Positions 38,498-50,451 of a DNA stretch of 64,000 nucleotides are shown piece after piece; position 1 is the first letter of the stretch, and every line of letters begins with the position of its first letter. The position numbers were made by a program, and so were the translations under genes. Origin of the DNA: Osedax frankpressi. Its lineage: Eukaryota > Annelida > Polychaeta > Sabellida > Siboglinidae. Below the pieces are notes generated by a model. It saw only the letters and a program-made list of their open reading frames with translations. It did not search any database and was not told the origin of the DNA. The stretch lies in NCBI GenBank assembly GCA_964035775.1, contig OZ038312.1:31559855-31623854 (forward strand), written 5' to 3'.

Positions 38498-39385
38498 CTG
38501 CAATGGGGATAGGGTATGCAATAGGGTAGGCGTTCCGGAAATGAAAAGAAATGGGGTTAGAATGTTTAGGATCTAACGTTTATGTTTGTTGGTTTCGATT
38601 AGTAAATCGTTAATCATTACGTTTGGTAATTTAAAATACCCAATCAAATAAGAAATGAGTAATAACTAATAGTTTACACAAAAATCTCTAATCATTTAGG
38701 TGTATATTTTGTATATGGTTTTAATTTGATTTATGAATATTAATAATCTAATAAATAGATTTATAAAAAATCACTATTTGCTAATAAAGAAATATACAAT
38801 AATTATAATAACTATATTATTATATAATATTAAAATAATATATAAATAATGATTTGATATTTAAAACAAATGAAGAAAACATTTGAGTATTTCAGACTAT
38901 TATGTAATTTCTAATTTGGTAATCTAAAATAATGAATCGAGGACAATATGCATTTGACTGACTGATGTTTGAAAATATGTTTTAGCTATTAGTGCTTAAA
39001 TGACCTTGAGATACTTAATATGTGACTTAAATGACCTAAACAAGAGATAAGTAGTTGGTACTTTAGAAGTAATACAATTTGAATAGACTTTTGTATTCAT
39101 AGTAAAAAAAGGTTGTCATGAATTTTCTCGGATGAAATGAATTAATGAAACTAATTATGAATCACTGAAATTAACCAATAAGTAGCAATCAATTTCAGTG
39201 TTTCTACATTTTGCTTTATATAGAGAACAGTATTTATCCGAAATTATCATTTGTCCTGAAATCAAGAATATTAATGCATAATTAATATTCAATAATCAAC
39301 ATTTCATTTAATTAATTATAAGAGGAATTAATAAAAATTAATCTCGTAAAACAATTAAAATTCACGAGAGTAATGGCAACGCTAC

Positions 39386-39604
39386 CTATGCTGAATTCGT
39401 GCCAACGCCTGCCCATAGAGGGAGTTGCGAGGTCGTTGGAGGTTAAAGATATAGGGCAACGTTCGATCAACGAGTGCAGGGCTCGAATGCTCCAGGATTC
39501 GCAGGCGTCCAGAGCTTCGTGAGGCGTCAGACATCTATCCAAGAGTATAGGGTTGGCGGGAACAACTTGCGAAGGGTAGGGGTATCCGGTAGTATTTTGC
39601 GAAA
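39386..39604 (-). CDS. Exon of an unrecognised minus-strand gene
   Basis: Acceptor TACCTCTACCACAG, then SQNTTGYPYPSQVVPANP, LDRCLTPHEALDACESW and SIRALHSLIERCPISL, ending near a GTAGCG donor at 39385, or a further GTT/GTG donor a few codons on that would match the phase of the exon at 38497. A short Pro/Tyr linker precedes helical sequence. The 44-bp array begins about 10 bp upstream of the acceptor. Confidence 0.5.
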
Positions 39605-39613
39605 CTGTGGTAG

Positions 39614-40850
39614 AGGTATGATAGGGGTAGCCAGTGGGGGTTACGATGAAAGTAGGGCAGGCATACTAAGTGGGGGTTACGTACCTATGATGAAGGTAGG
39701 GCAGGCCTACTAAGTGGGGGTTACGCACCTACGAATGAAAGTAGGGCAGGCATACTAAGTGGGGGTTACGTACCTATGATGAAGGTAGGGCAGGCCTACT
39801 AAGTGGGGGTTACGCACCTACGAATGAAAGTAGGGCAGGCATACTAAGTGGGGGTTACGTACCTATGATGAAGGTAGGGCAGGCCTACTAAGTGGGGGTT
39901 ACGCACCTACGATGAACGTAGGGCAGGCATACTAAGTGGGGGGTTAGGCATCTACGATGAAGGTAGGGCAGGCATACTAAGTGGGGGTTAGTTACCTATG
40001 ATGAAAGTAGGGCAGTCATACTAAGTGGGGGTTACGTACCTACGATGAAGGTAGGGCAGGCATACTAAGTGGGGGTTAGGCACCTATGATGAAGGTAGGG
40101 CAGTCATACTAAGTGGGGGTTACGCACCTATGATGAAGGTAGGGCAGGAATACTAAGTGGGGGTTAGGCACCTACGATGAAGGTAGGGCAGGCATACTAA
40201 GTGGGGGTTAGGCACCTATGATGAAGGTAGGGCAGGCCTACTAAGTGGGGGTTAGGCATCTACGATGAAGGTAGGGTAGGCATACTAAGTGGGGGTTAGG
40301 CACCTACGATGAAGGTAGGGCAGTCATACTAAGTGGGGGTTAGGCACCTATGATGAAGGTAGGGCAGGCCTACTAAGTGGGGGTTAGGCACCTATGATGA
40401 AGGTAGGGCAGGCCTACTAAGTGGGGGTTAGGCATACTACGATGAAGGTAGGGTAGGCATACTAAGTGGGGGTTAGGCATCTACGATGAAGGTAGGGTAG
40501 GCATACTAAGTGGGGGTTAGGCACCTATGATGAAGGTAGGGCAGGCCTACTAAGTGGGGGTTAGGCATACTACGATGAAGGTAGGGTAGGCATACTAAGT
40601 GGGGGTTAGGCATCTACGATGAAGGTAGGGTAGGCATACTAAGTGGGGGTTAGGCACCTATGATGAAGGTAGGGCAGGCCTACTAAGTGGGGGTTAGGCA
40701 TACTACGATGAAGATAGGGTAGGCATACTAAGTGGGGGTTAGGCATCTACGATGAAGGTAGGGTAGGCATACTAAGTGGGGGTTAGGCACCTATGATGAA
40801 GGTAGGGCAGGCATACTAAGTGGGGGTTACGCACCTATGATGAAGGTTAA
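39614..40850. repeat. 44-bp minisatellite, about 28 copies, with higher-order periods
   Basis: Unit carries GGTAGGGCAGGCATACTAAG and TGGGGGTTAGGCACC. The left third alternates as 89-bp dimers (ACGAATGAAAG versus ATGATGAAGG). The right third shows a 133-bp trimer marked by GGCATACTACG at 40431, 40564 and 40697. Plus strand is G-rich. Confidence 0.95.
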
Positions 40851-41227
40851 TGAGATTTCAGGAACGTAATTGAAAATATACGATTATTTTGACTTGGTTT
40901 ATAAAGACAGATCTATAGCCTATTATCTATAGTCTATAGCTATTAAAGTATGGACATTATCTATAGTTTCCTTAGACTGCGTTTACATGAGGACGTGCGG
41001 ATAAAATGCCCGATTCTCTTCGAAACGACTTCAGAATCACGCCAACGCACACGTTAACAATAGACACGTTAACAATAGACACGCCGTAAATAATTCTGTA
41101 ATCGCGTAAACAACCGAGAAACAAGAGAATGCCATATAATCGAAATTGCCTTCCTTTACTCTTTTAACAGTTATAAAGATACGTAACTATTCACTTGGCT
41201 AGCAAACGAACGTCTAGACAAGAGAAT

Positions 41228-41425
41228 CTAAGTTGGATGAGATACTCTGCCGTCAATTCGAAGGGCGAGGTACGAACTGTTGATTTCGGAGGCTAACGGA
41301 ACCAAATATTCATCGCTGGTCACCGAAATCAGTCGACTGTGACCGCTGACGCTGTTCCGCGAGGGTTTCAAGCCAGTTGGTGGGGAGACGATGGCGGAGA
41401 TGTCAGATGTTCGACTGTCAACTGG
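41228..41425 (-). CDS. Exon with phosphotyrosine-type motifs, unrecognised
   Basis: Acceptor TAACTCTTCAG then PVDSRTSDISAIVSPPTG, a Ser-rich stretch and SVTSDEYLVPLASEINSSYL ALRIDG. It ends either at TAG (41228) as a C-terminus or at a donor AGA/GTATCT (41246/41245). DEYLVP has the YxxP form and SSYLAL the SxYxxL (ITIM-like) form, as found in cytoplasmic tails or adaptor proteins. No domain is visible. Confidence 0.45.
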   Translation of the reverse strand, partial: PVDSRTSDISAIVSPPTGLKPSRNSVSGHSRLISVTSDEYLVPLASEINSSYLALRIDGRVSHPT

Positions 41426-41774
41426 CTGAAGAGTTAAGAAGGTAATATGAGAATATGGATATGGGTTGAAATAACAGTTTTAAATAGAAATGATTCCAAT
41501 TTTTTCACTTTCAATAACAAATATATGTATATTGATTATTAGGTATATTTTATTTATAAAAGTATTTAAATATATATGCCTCAAATTTAGTAATATTGTA
41601 TGTGATAATGTAATACAAATGTGATTAAAGATTTAATAATACGTGACATATAACAAAGATAATATTTACATTATATAACATTTAAAATCACATAATAATT
41701 ATCAAAAATTTATTTATTTTGTTATTTATTTGTTCTAAATGATTTAATAAAAAATGAATGATAATGAACAACAA

Positions 41775-41779
<5 letters not shown>

Positions 41780-41832
<53 letters not shown>
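41780..41832. repeat. TA microsatellite
   Basis: Uninterrupted TA for about 53 bp. Confidence 0.95.
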
Positions 41833-41836
<4 letters not shown>

Positions 41837-44080
41837 CATAAATATATATGAATAGGGAAAGCTCAACAATGGAGGAGACTGATGTAATGAAGTATTATGG
41901 AAATTAACTGAGGTACTTTTTCATTTCAAAGGGATTAGGTCAACAGCAGGAGAACTACTACATTGTTTAAGTATGAGTACATACTTTGGAAAGTAGTGAT
42001 AAAGTAGTAAACAAGTGTGTGGATGAATAATGCGTAAATTTAGGTTTTCGCAGGGATCGTAAAATATCTGTAATTTTTCAGACAAAAAGTTCAGTTTGTC
42101 AGGGTAGGGTGAATTTGGTTTACATCAAGAAAATGCAAACTATAGTGTCATATAAACTAAACAATACCGGATTGAATATACATCAACGTACGTTTACATA
42201 CATATGACATGTTGTATAAATTATATATTTATATATATGCTTACTATAATAGTAAATTAGCATAGGAAATAATTATAGAAGATGAATAATTCATACCATC
42301 TAAATAGAACAGATACACATCAATCTGTGGGATATTAAAATTACCAGCAAAGCCTCCTGTATATAGAGGGAATTGGTATTATATAGACAGCAGTTATAAT
42401 TTGAAATATCTTCGCATCAGTGTGTATTATCAATTTTAGAACACTAAATTATAATTTTATAATACAATCGTAATCTCTTGCAACAAAATTAGTTTTATAA
42501 ATTGCTGAATTTATTACATAAATTAATCAAATTATCGTTATCAAATATTAACATGAATTCACCTCTAATTCATAATAAACAAAAGAATGATTCACTTACC
42601 AGAAAAACTGTATTTCAACATACACATACAGATAAGATAAAGTATTTCAAGGAGACAGGAGACAGGATACTTTATAGTACATACGAGAAATACTTATAAT
42701 AATATAATACTATGCATGAATGCACCTTATTTGTAACCACAATAGGTGAAGTAAGCAAAAAATAAATAAGAATATAAACTAAACCTAAAAGCTAGGTAGA
42801 ATCTACAGGTAGAATTGTTTATATATTCTACATATTTTATCCATGGAATAATACAACATCGTTATATATGAATATTATAAAATTAATTGCATCATAAAAC
42901 TGTTACTGCAGCGATTGTAATATAATCTAATATAAGAACGTATCTATCAGAATTTTAATCTTGATACTATAATATATAGAATATATATCTCTAAATTTAC
43001 GTATGTAGATTATAATTATGCATATATGACTCATTTTTATAATTCACCATTATAATGACATGTAATCTATAGATTATATGTAGTATATGTATTAAGTACA
43101 TTATTAAGATATTATTTATTCGAGAAATTAAACTAAATAGTAAAATGAATTGTTTTATTGCTAAGTTATTATTTGAAAGAATTATTTTATTTTATTTTTG
43201 TAAACATTATATTTTTATTACATTTATAATCTTCTTATTCAGTGAAATGTACATTATTTGCTTATATTTTAAATACAAATTTATTGATTAAGATAATAAA
43301 TTACCCATGATACTCTTAATGATCTTTGCTAATCTTACTGTAGTTGGTTATTTCTTAATAGTTTACTAAAACTGTTGTTTATCATGCAATTATAGGTGTT
43401 ACCAACAAAATGAACAAAATAGTCAACAAACAATTTTACCAATAAATAATTCTATCTGTGGAATTTTGATGGGAACCCCGTTTTAATTAAAATGATCTAA
43501 ACTTGATTATTAGTGTTACAAAATATTATAAAATTCATAAACTTCATATCTTTAATTATATCATAATTAAAAATCCAAACTATTTTTTAATTAATGTTTC
43601 ATTTGATCAAAATTAAAATTATATAATTCAATCATAAACATGAATAAAATGTGTTTTATTTATATTTATATTTTATATTTATATTTTTATATATATCTAT
43701 ATTTAAATAGAATATATATTAAAATCAAACAACATTTAATAACCAACGCTCTTGTACACTCACTCCATCAATAATCTCAACTATATCTCCCTCTCCTAAA
43801 TACTGTATTCATCTATTCCTCCCTCCTTTCAACCAATACAATTTATCTATATATATATATGTCATAAATAAGAAATATAAACATGCTTCAGAACATATAT
43901 ATCATGGCGACAATAATAAAATGTATACACAATAAAATCCACCACTGTAATGAATACTGTTAATCTCAAATAAATTACATTGATTAGGTAAATAATACTT
44001 ATTTGAAATATTGAAACAAAATGTTATAACTTGTTTTTAAAATGATATATTATATAAATGATATATTTGGCTTGTTTAGA
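41833..44080. other. AT-rich spacer
   Basis: Short chance frames only; no gene, array or RNA gene recognised. Confidence 0.55.
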
Positions 44081-44090
44081 AGTAGGATTG

Positions 44091-44240
44091 GCCAATTCCT
44101 ATAGCAACGTTGCAGCATCACAAAAGAAACCTGTATATCATAAGCACATTCGGGTCTCTTGGGTAGTTCGCGATTCGAGAAATTCGGAGAGCTCTTGTTC
44201 TCTCGTAACCTGACTTCATTAATAGCATCTGACGGGGTGA
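44091..44240. promoter_or_regulatory. GC-richer patch with an X-box-like site
   Basis: ATTCCTATAGCAAC at 44095-44108 matches the RFX X-box consensus (GTTNCCATNGNAAC) at nine of eleven fixed positions. A CpG-richer stretch follows (CGCGATTCGAGAAATTCGG) to 44240. RFX factors drive ciliary genes in animals. Which gene it would serve is not clear. Confidence 0.25.
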
Positions 44241-45656
44241 ACGGAGTTAAGTTTAATACTCAAATTTATTTTAAACCAAGTATAGATTTACCTCTCGCAT
44301 AATTTGGTTGGTTAATATATCGGCACAAAAATCATATTTGCATGTAATTTCCTATCTCCGATATAGTTTTATAAGTTCTTTGTAAGCATTTAGAACTTAT
44401 TATAAATAATGAAATCTACTTGTTGTCATATTGCAAATTATAAATATTAGCTACAATTATTTAATTTCACTAATATAATGAATTAACAAAACTGAAATAT
44501 ATTCTAAAATTAGTTAAATTCATTTCCATATTAATTGATAGTAATTAACTAGAATTAATGATTATTATTAACAATTATAGCAAGAATTGAGTGGTATATC
44601 TAGTCTTCTTATAATCATTGTTCTTATAATCAATAGTTATATTAAATTTGTAGATATAAATAAAATGAAAACAACAGTTTGTAAATTGATATTATTAATG
44701 ATATCCAATAATGAGATCACAAATTAATACTATAATGAAAGTATATATAAATGATAAGTCTAGTTTATTTATTATCTGGATCTGGAGATATTTATGAAAT
44801 CTATAAATACAAAAATTATCATATAATATAAAAACAACTAAACTAATGGCAGATAATATTTTGATATTAAAATATTTAAACTCACTATTTTCTATGATTT
44901 TTAAGTCTAAGTCAACTGACTTAACACCAAAAATAAAAAATATATGAACATTTTATCATTATATACATCATACATTATTAAAATATTATTATTTATGATT
45001 TATGACAATTTATCAATTCCCAAAACTAATTCTAAGTAATTATTGACCTCCAGAAGTTCCATAAAATAGCTAAAATATGTTATACAAAAGAATTAACTCA
45101 AGTATATAACTTATTAGACATTTTTATATGAATAATACAAAATGTATTATGTCAATAATAATTATTTATTTTAGATATGTAGAATATATTGTAGAATATT
45201 CACTTATATCTTCATTTATTTGTGTCCAAATAAATAAATTTCTAACCACAAAATAAACTCTGGTGGGCTTATCTTTTCATCTATGTACACGCCAACAATT
45301 ATCCACTATAGAATTAACCACAATATAAACAATTACACTCATATGTACTTAATCATATATATATCTACATACTAACATATATATCTACTTATAATTATAT
45401 ATATACAGAACATTGAAATTGTAATGAATCCTAAAACAATTTATAACAAAATTCTAGAATAAATGAAAAAATCTATTACACTAAAATATTTAAAGTTAAA
45501 AATAAATATAGGACGAAGCAAACATGTGATATAAAGGCTTTACGGTGTTGACATTAGCTATCTATATAGCGTAGTTATCTTCATTGTTTTACACCGCCAA
45601 GATCTACAGATAAGACCGCGAGATGGAGATAAGGCGTATCCCGAGACCGTATTTAT
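44241..45656. other. AT-rich spacer
   Basis: Nothing recognisable. Confidence 0.55.
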
Positions 45657-45722
45657 TTAACAATAACCATTGTTTAACTCATCGGAATCGGTGCCGCGGC
45701 GAACTCTCACTGATAAGAGATT
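45657..45722 (-). CDS. Short possible C-terminal exon
   Basis: Acceptor AATATCTGTGCAG then NLLSVRVRRGTDSDELNNGY, one Cys and TAA at 45657, within a GC-richer patch (45600-45720). It could instead continue through a donor (AATG/GTTATT). Too short to identify. Confidence 0.3.
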   Translation of the reverse strand, partial: NLLSVRVRRGTDSDELNNGYC

Positions 45723-45879
45723 CTGCACAGATATTTATAAACAAATTCTAGACGAACGTAGAAGAAATACGAACAAAAAGTCATATAAGTTACAAATGAA
45801 TCAATTGCATATATTAATTAAATTTGCGATAACCTCCCATAACTGAAACCTACACCAGTCGAATAGAAATGATCACAGC

Positions 45880-46493
45880 GCCATCTACCGACTGTCAGTT
45901 TGACCCCATAACTACAGCACTACCTACTGACTGTCAGTCTGACACCATAACTACATGGCTACCTATTGACTGTCAGTCTGACATAACTACATGACTACTT
46001 ACTGACTGTCAGTCTGACATAACTACATGGCTACCTACTGACTGTCAGTTTGACATATCTACATGGATACCTATTGACTGTCAGTTTGACATAACTACAT
46101 GGCTACCTACTGACTGTCAGTTTGACATACCTACATAGATACCTATTGACTGTCAGTTTGACATAACTACATGGCTACCTATTGACTGTCAGTTTGACAT
46201 ATCTACATGGATACCTATTGACTGTCAGTTTGACATAACTACATGGCTACCTACTGACTGTCAGTTTGACATACCTACATGGCTACCTATTGACTGTCAG
46301 TTTGACATAACTACATGGCTACCTACTGACTGTCAGTTTGACATACCTACATGGCTACCTACTGACTGTCAGTTTGACATACCTACATAGATACCTATTG
46401 ACTGTCAGTTTGACATAATTACATGGCTACCTACTGACTGTCAGTTTGACATACCTACATGGATACCTATTGACTGTCAGTTTGACACCATAA
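45880..46493. repeat. 36-bp minisatellite, about 17 copies, each with a 13-bp hairpin
   Basis: Unit ACTACATGGCTACCTA then CTGACTGTCAGTTTGACATA. The core ACTGACTGTCAGT is a perfect inverted repeat around one T (ATTGAC in the alternate variant). The array ends about 40 bp from the inferred exon at 46534. Confidence 0.95.
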
Positions 46494-46533
46494 CTTCATA
46501 CTGATATCTTAGCCGCATTACATAATGGATTAC

Positions 46534-46720
46534 TTTCGGCCGAAACAATGCGAATAACAATACAGACCGACAGTCGATTGTTTGCTGTATCCGCCAATGG
46601 TCAAGTTCCTGGACTTGCGGTCCAGCGTTTGAGGTTTCGTAATCTGGATGTTGGAATGGACGCATTTATAGATACGAGAGTCAAATTCACGCAAGAGCAG
46701 GCAATCGCAGCAAACTATTT
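46534..46720 (-). CDS. Probable exon, unrecognised
   Basis: After an acceptor (TTTAAAATAG) a frame reads CCDCLLLREFDSRIYKCV, HSNIQITKPQTLDRKS and RNLTIGGYSKQSTVG, open to a donor CGAAA/GTAATC at 46534/46533. Codon use is balanced, unlike the AT-rich flanks. Plus-strand and other minus frames are also partly open (for example LTLVSINASIPTSRLRN), so the frame choice is by plausibility. Confidence 0.4.
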
Positions 46721-46769
46721 TAAATCATTATTAATCATTTCAATATTAATAACAGTTAATAATTAGAAG

Positions 46770-46940
46770 GGAGCAACTCAACTAACTTTATCCGTGGACA
46801 CAGCGAGGTCGAGATCAAATGGGAGAGTAGAGGTCACCGGAGGCGGAAGTGGTGGGGCAGAGGTCACCGGAGGTGGAGGTGGAGGGGCAGAGGTCATGCG
46901 TAGCAGCGAAGAACCTGCTGTAAAATATGGTAGATGGTCA
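46770..46940 (-). CDS. Proline-rich open segment, possible exon
   Basis: Acceptor CATATTTTACAG, then GSSLLRMTSAPPPPPPVTSA, PPLPPPVTSTLPFDLDLAVS and TDK before a GTT-type donor (AAA/GTTAGT) or a stop three codons on. The proline runs come from a short internal duplication (GGAGGTGGAGG on the plus strand). WH1- or SH3-binding type sequence if real; its phase to 46720 does not match, so an exon may be missing. Confidence 0.35.
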
Positions 46941-47984
46941 CTGATGTTGCGTGATAAAGGTCACTCAATCATTGGTCTGCTTATCAGGAAAAGTGGTCCT
47001 ATTACTGACCGTCTCATCAACTATTATATGAAGATATTTATTTTACCATTGTGTTTATATACATCCAGGTCATTTTAGATTTTTTGTTATATAATAAAAG
47101 ATAAAATATATTTTATTTGTATTTAATTCTATTATAATGTTATTCCATTACAAATCATTACATGAGTTATATAATCACCCGGGTTTCATAGGTTTAAATA
47201 TTCTATATGATAAACATAATAAATATCCGCATGTAATGGTTTAATATCAACAAATTTATAAACCGAATTGAATGCATATGCATGGTAAGTTTTGACAGTG
47301 GAGAAATTAGACAGTCTAGCCTGGATTTACATAGTAATGCCATAACGGATCTCAGTGGTACATATGTATTAGAAATACAGTTACAACTAAACAATACTCG
47401 AACACTACGACGACAACCCCATACCAAAACCCTGTACCAAAAGCCTGTACCATAACTCCGTACCACAAGCCCTTACCACAACATCTTGTACGCGGCCTAT
47501 CTAAATACGATGGGTAAACAAAGCACTATTAGATATTACTGGTATCTGGGGGAGTGGTCTAAACCTGCGCTGATTACGATGTAAATTACATGAAATCGAC
47601 GAGTAATTGTTATCTTGGCTCGGTAATAAACAAACAATACCTATTTTATCCTAGGATAACTACAGGTCAACGTACTGATGGGTTTGGTGGAATATTACTG
47701 GGGGTCATACTACTCATAGGTACTAGCAGATGATATTAATATATGAATTGATAATGGAATTTGCACCGATAATTAGAAACGAAAAGTCTAAACAATATGA
47801 ACATAGATATGCATATAAAGTTATTCATCTATTAGTGGTAATTAGGCAACTCTTAGAGTAGATACAGGGGTCAAAGGTTTACGGCAAAAGTCACACATAG
47901 GTCCATCAGTAAAGCGATGCAAAGATAAGTATAAATAGACGGTCGTATTCAGTCGGCGTACAATATATTACATCATATCACGTG
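46941..47984. other. Spacer with a dispersed-repeat copy
   Basis: A copy of the small dispersed repeat (ACATCCAGGTCATTTTAG, then TTGTTATATAATAAAAGA) lies at 47061-47170. No gene recognised. Confidence 0.5.
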
Positions 47985-48465
47985 TGTGTGTGTGTACTGT
48001 GTGTGTATTGAGTGAGTGTATGTGTGTGTACTGTGGGTGTAGTGAGTGGGTGTAGTGAGTGGGTGAGTGTAGTGCGTGGGCAGTGTGTGCGTGTAGTGTG
48101 TGTGTAGTGAGTGGGTGTAGTGAGTGTGTGAGTGTAGTGAGTGGTCAGTGTGTGTGTGTAGTGTGTGTGTAGTGAGTGGGTGTAGTGTGTGTGTGAGTGG
48201 TATGAGTGGGTGTAGTGAGTGGGTGTAGTGAGTGTGTAGTGTGTGTGTAGTGAGTGGGTGTAGTGTGTGTGTGAGTGGTATGAGTGGGTGTAGTGAGTGT
48301 GTGTGCGTAGTGTGTAGTGTGTGTGTACTGTGTGTGTACTGTGTGTGTACTGTGTGTGTAGTGAGTGGGTGTAGTGTGTGTGTAGTGTGTGAGTGGGTGT
48401 AGTGAGTGGGTGTAGTGAGTGAGTGTAGTGAGTGGGTGTGCGTAGTGTGCGGGCAGTATGTGTGT
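47985..48465. repeat. GTGTGTAGTGAGTGGGTGTA-type minisatellite
   Basis: G/T-rich words (GTGTAGTGAGTGG, GTGTGTGTAGT) without one fixed period. Directly adjoins the 3' end of the LINE at 48480-50430. Confidence 0.9.
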
Positions 48466-48479
48466 TTACATTGTGTTTG

Positions 48480-50430
48480 TATTTACAGAGATTAGGATGG
48501 CATATAGTTTGCTATTCGTCTGTACATGTACGGAGGTGTTGTCTTATATGATAGTGATTAACTCCACAAAGCGGGAAACTTTTTAGCTTGCACACGTTAC
48601 AGGAAAGTGTAGGTGATTTAAGTAAATTAAGAACATAGTTACATTCATTTCACTAAAATCATTAAGTTATTTGGAAGGTTTGGTGAGGTTGGAATTTCAT
48701 AATCTTCGGTTTTTTAATCTTAGCATTCAGTAGCCTTATGTAAACTATAAGGTCGGTCTTAAGCAAGAGTAGTTTTCAATTGTAATTTGTTGTCAATGAA
48801 ATTTGAATTGTCATCCGTTCGTAGTTGTAATTCAGTTGTAACACAAGTGATGTAGTCATTTTGCGAGTTTATGAATAAGTCTTATTTATCTGTTGATAAT
48901 TCTGTCGTTTTCTGTAGATATTTTAGTCAGGAAAGTAACAGAGTCAGCATAAGTAAAGTATTTTCATTAGTTATTAAGTCATCTTATGTTAGTTGGGCAT
49001 TAGTTGTTTTGTATAATTTTGATTTGGTTATCGAAGTAGAGTTTGTTATAGAAATCAGAACCTATTTATTTAGTCGAGTCCATAGGTTGTAATATTGAAT
49101 TATTTAAGTAAATATCTGGCACATTAGTTAGTCATATATTTGTTCTATTTATATTTATAAATTAAGTTTTTTTAAATTTAAGTAGGAGGTTATTGTTGTT
49201 TGTAAGAAAATTATTTATTTACTCAAGAAAGTTCTGCAGTTGGTGAAAGTATTTTATTTGGGAGTGAATTTCAATATGTTCACATATTAATGTAGGCGAT
49301 ATTGGGAAATGGATTGATTATATTTTGTGTAGAAAGTATGAATATTGAAAATAAAATTGGTGAAAGTATTGAGATTTGGGGACCCCATAATTAAATCTAT
49401 ATGGTGTTGAGATCAATGAGATCAGTGAGTTTATTTTAATAGAAATTGGTTTTATCTTTCTTTGTAAATGATAGTTTGAGTTCGTCGAGTCTATGTAGAG
49501 TATGGTCAAGCGTCGCGAATATTGAAGTTAGGTAAAGTTGTATTGGGTATTGTATTGTGTCATTGTAGTTTAGTGAGCAGCATAGAGCAATATAATCTCC
49601 AAACAGACCATGGAATAGGGAAGTAAAGTTGTTCCAGTGGCATGCAATTTGCAGATAATCCGTCTAATGAAAGTATGTCATTCTATATCAGACGTAAGAG
49701 TAGATATTTAAAAACAGTGTTTTCTAGAATATTACCGACGGAAGGAATATGTTGGATTTGTTGTTGTGGTCGAGGTTAGACTTTTGTTAATGGTAGATTA
49801 TGAAATGCTTGCGATGGTCCGCTAGTAGTTCTGTAGTCGGTGATTGATTAATAATATGTTTGTAAGGGAGGTTACTTTCATTAATTTATTCGACAGGTTA
49901 ACTGTAAAGTTGTTCGCGAGTAAATTTGATTTAGGAGATTTAGTAGAAATGAGGTTTAGTAGAAATGAGGTCTAGAATATGTGCTGCTGGGTAACGTGCC
50001 GTTGGCTGAAGTTGAGTGCATTACATTTGTAAATGATTTGTTTACGTTTGTAAATCGTCTGTGTCGGTAACATAGTGAAAGTTGAAATCATCAATAATTA
50101 GTCTTTCATCGTGTTTTATGTAAACTATTTACAGCTATTCAGCAGTTATTCGATGGTCGTTATTTGGTAGAAGTAATATTTGATTGAGAGATGATTTTTA
50201 TGTTGGAATCACTCTCACATTCAACATCTATTGTATCTTCCCTACAAACATTAAAATCTAAATTTCATAATACTACAAAAGTGAACGTATCAGATTTAGC
50301 TTTGTTTCTTTGATTGCAAATATTTAGACTCGCAGTCAATTATATAATAATTATATAATAAGAGATTAAGTCGAAGTTGGCCGAGAGTGATCCGGCATTA
50401 ATAATTGATAGATTTAGTGAATTTTCAGTT
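48480..50430 (-). mobile_element. Degenerate CR1/L2-type LINE with endonuclease and reverse transcriptase remnants
   Basis: Read on the minus strand, in the expected order: an APE endonuclease trace (IIDDFNFHYV near 50090-50060, HILDLIST near 49990-49960, LADH near 49825), a reverse-transcriptase trace (GVPQ, then ISILSPILFSIFI, near 49390-49330) and a C-terminal trace (KLKSFPL near 48590). The reading frame changes several times and stops are frequent, so it is an old, inactive copy. Low-complexity G/T-rich sequence on the plus strand abuts its 3' end. Confidence 0.65.
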
Positions 50431-50451
50431 TTTGGTTATTGTGTCAGTTTG

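Noticed and set aside
46794-47078. Plus-strand Gly-rich frame (VTGGGSGGAEV)
   Set aside because: Complement of the proline-rich segment; the tail beyond 46920 is ordinary AT-rich sequence and includes a dispersed repeat.
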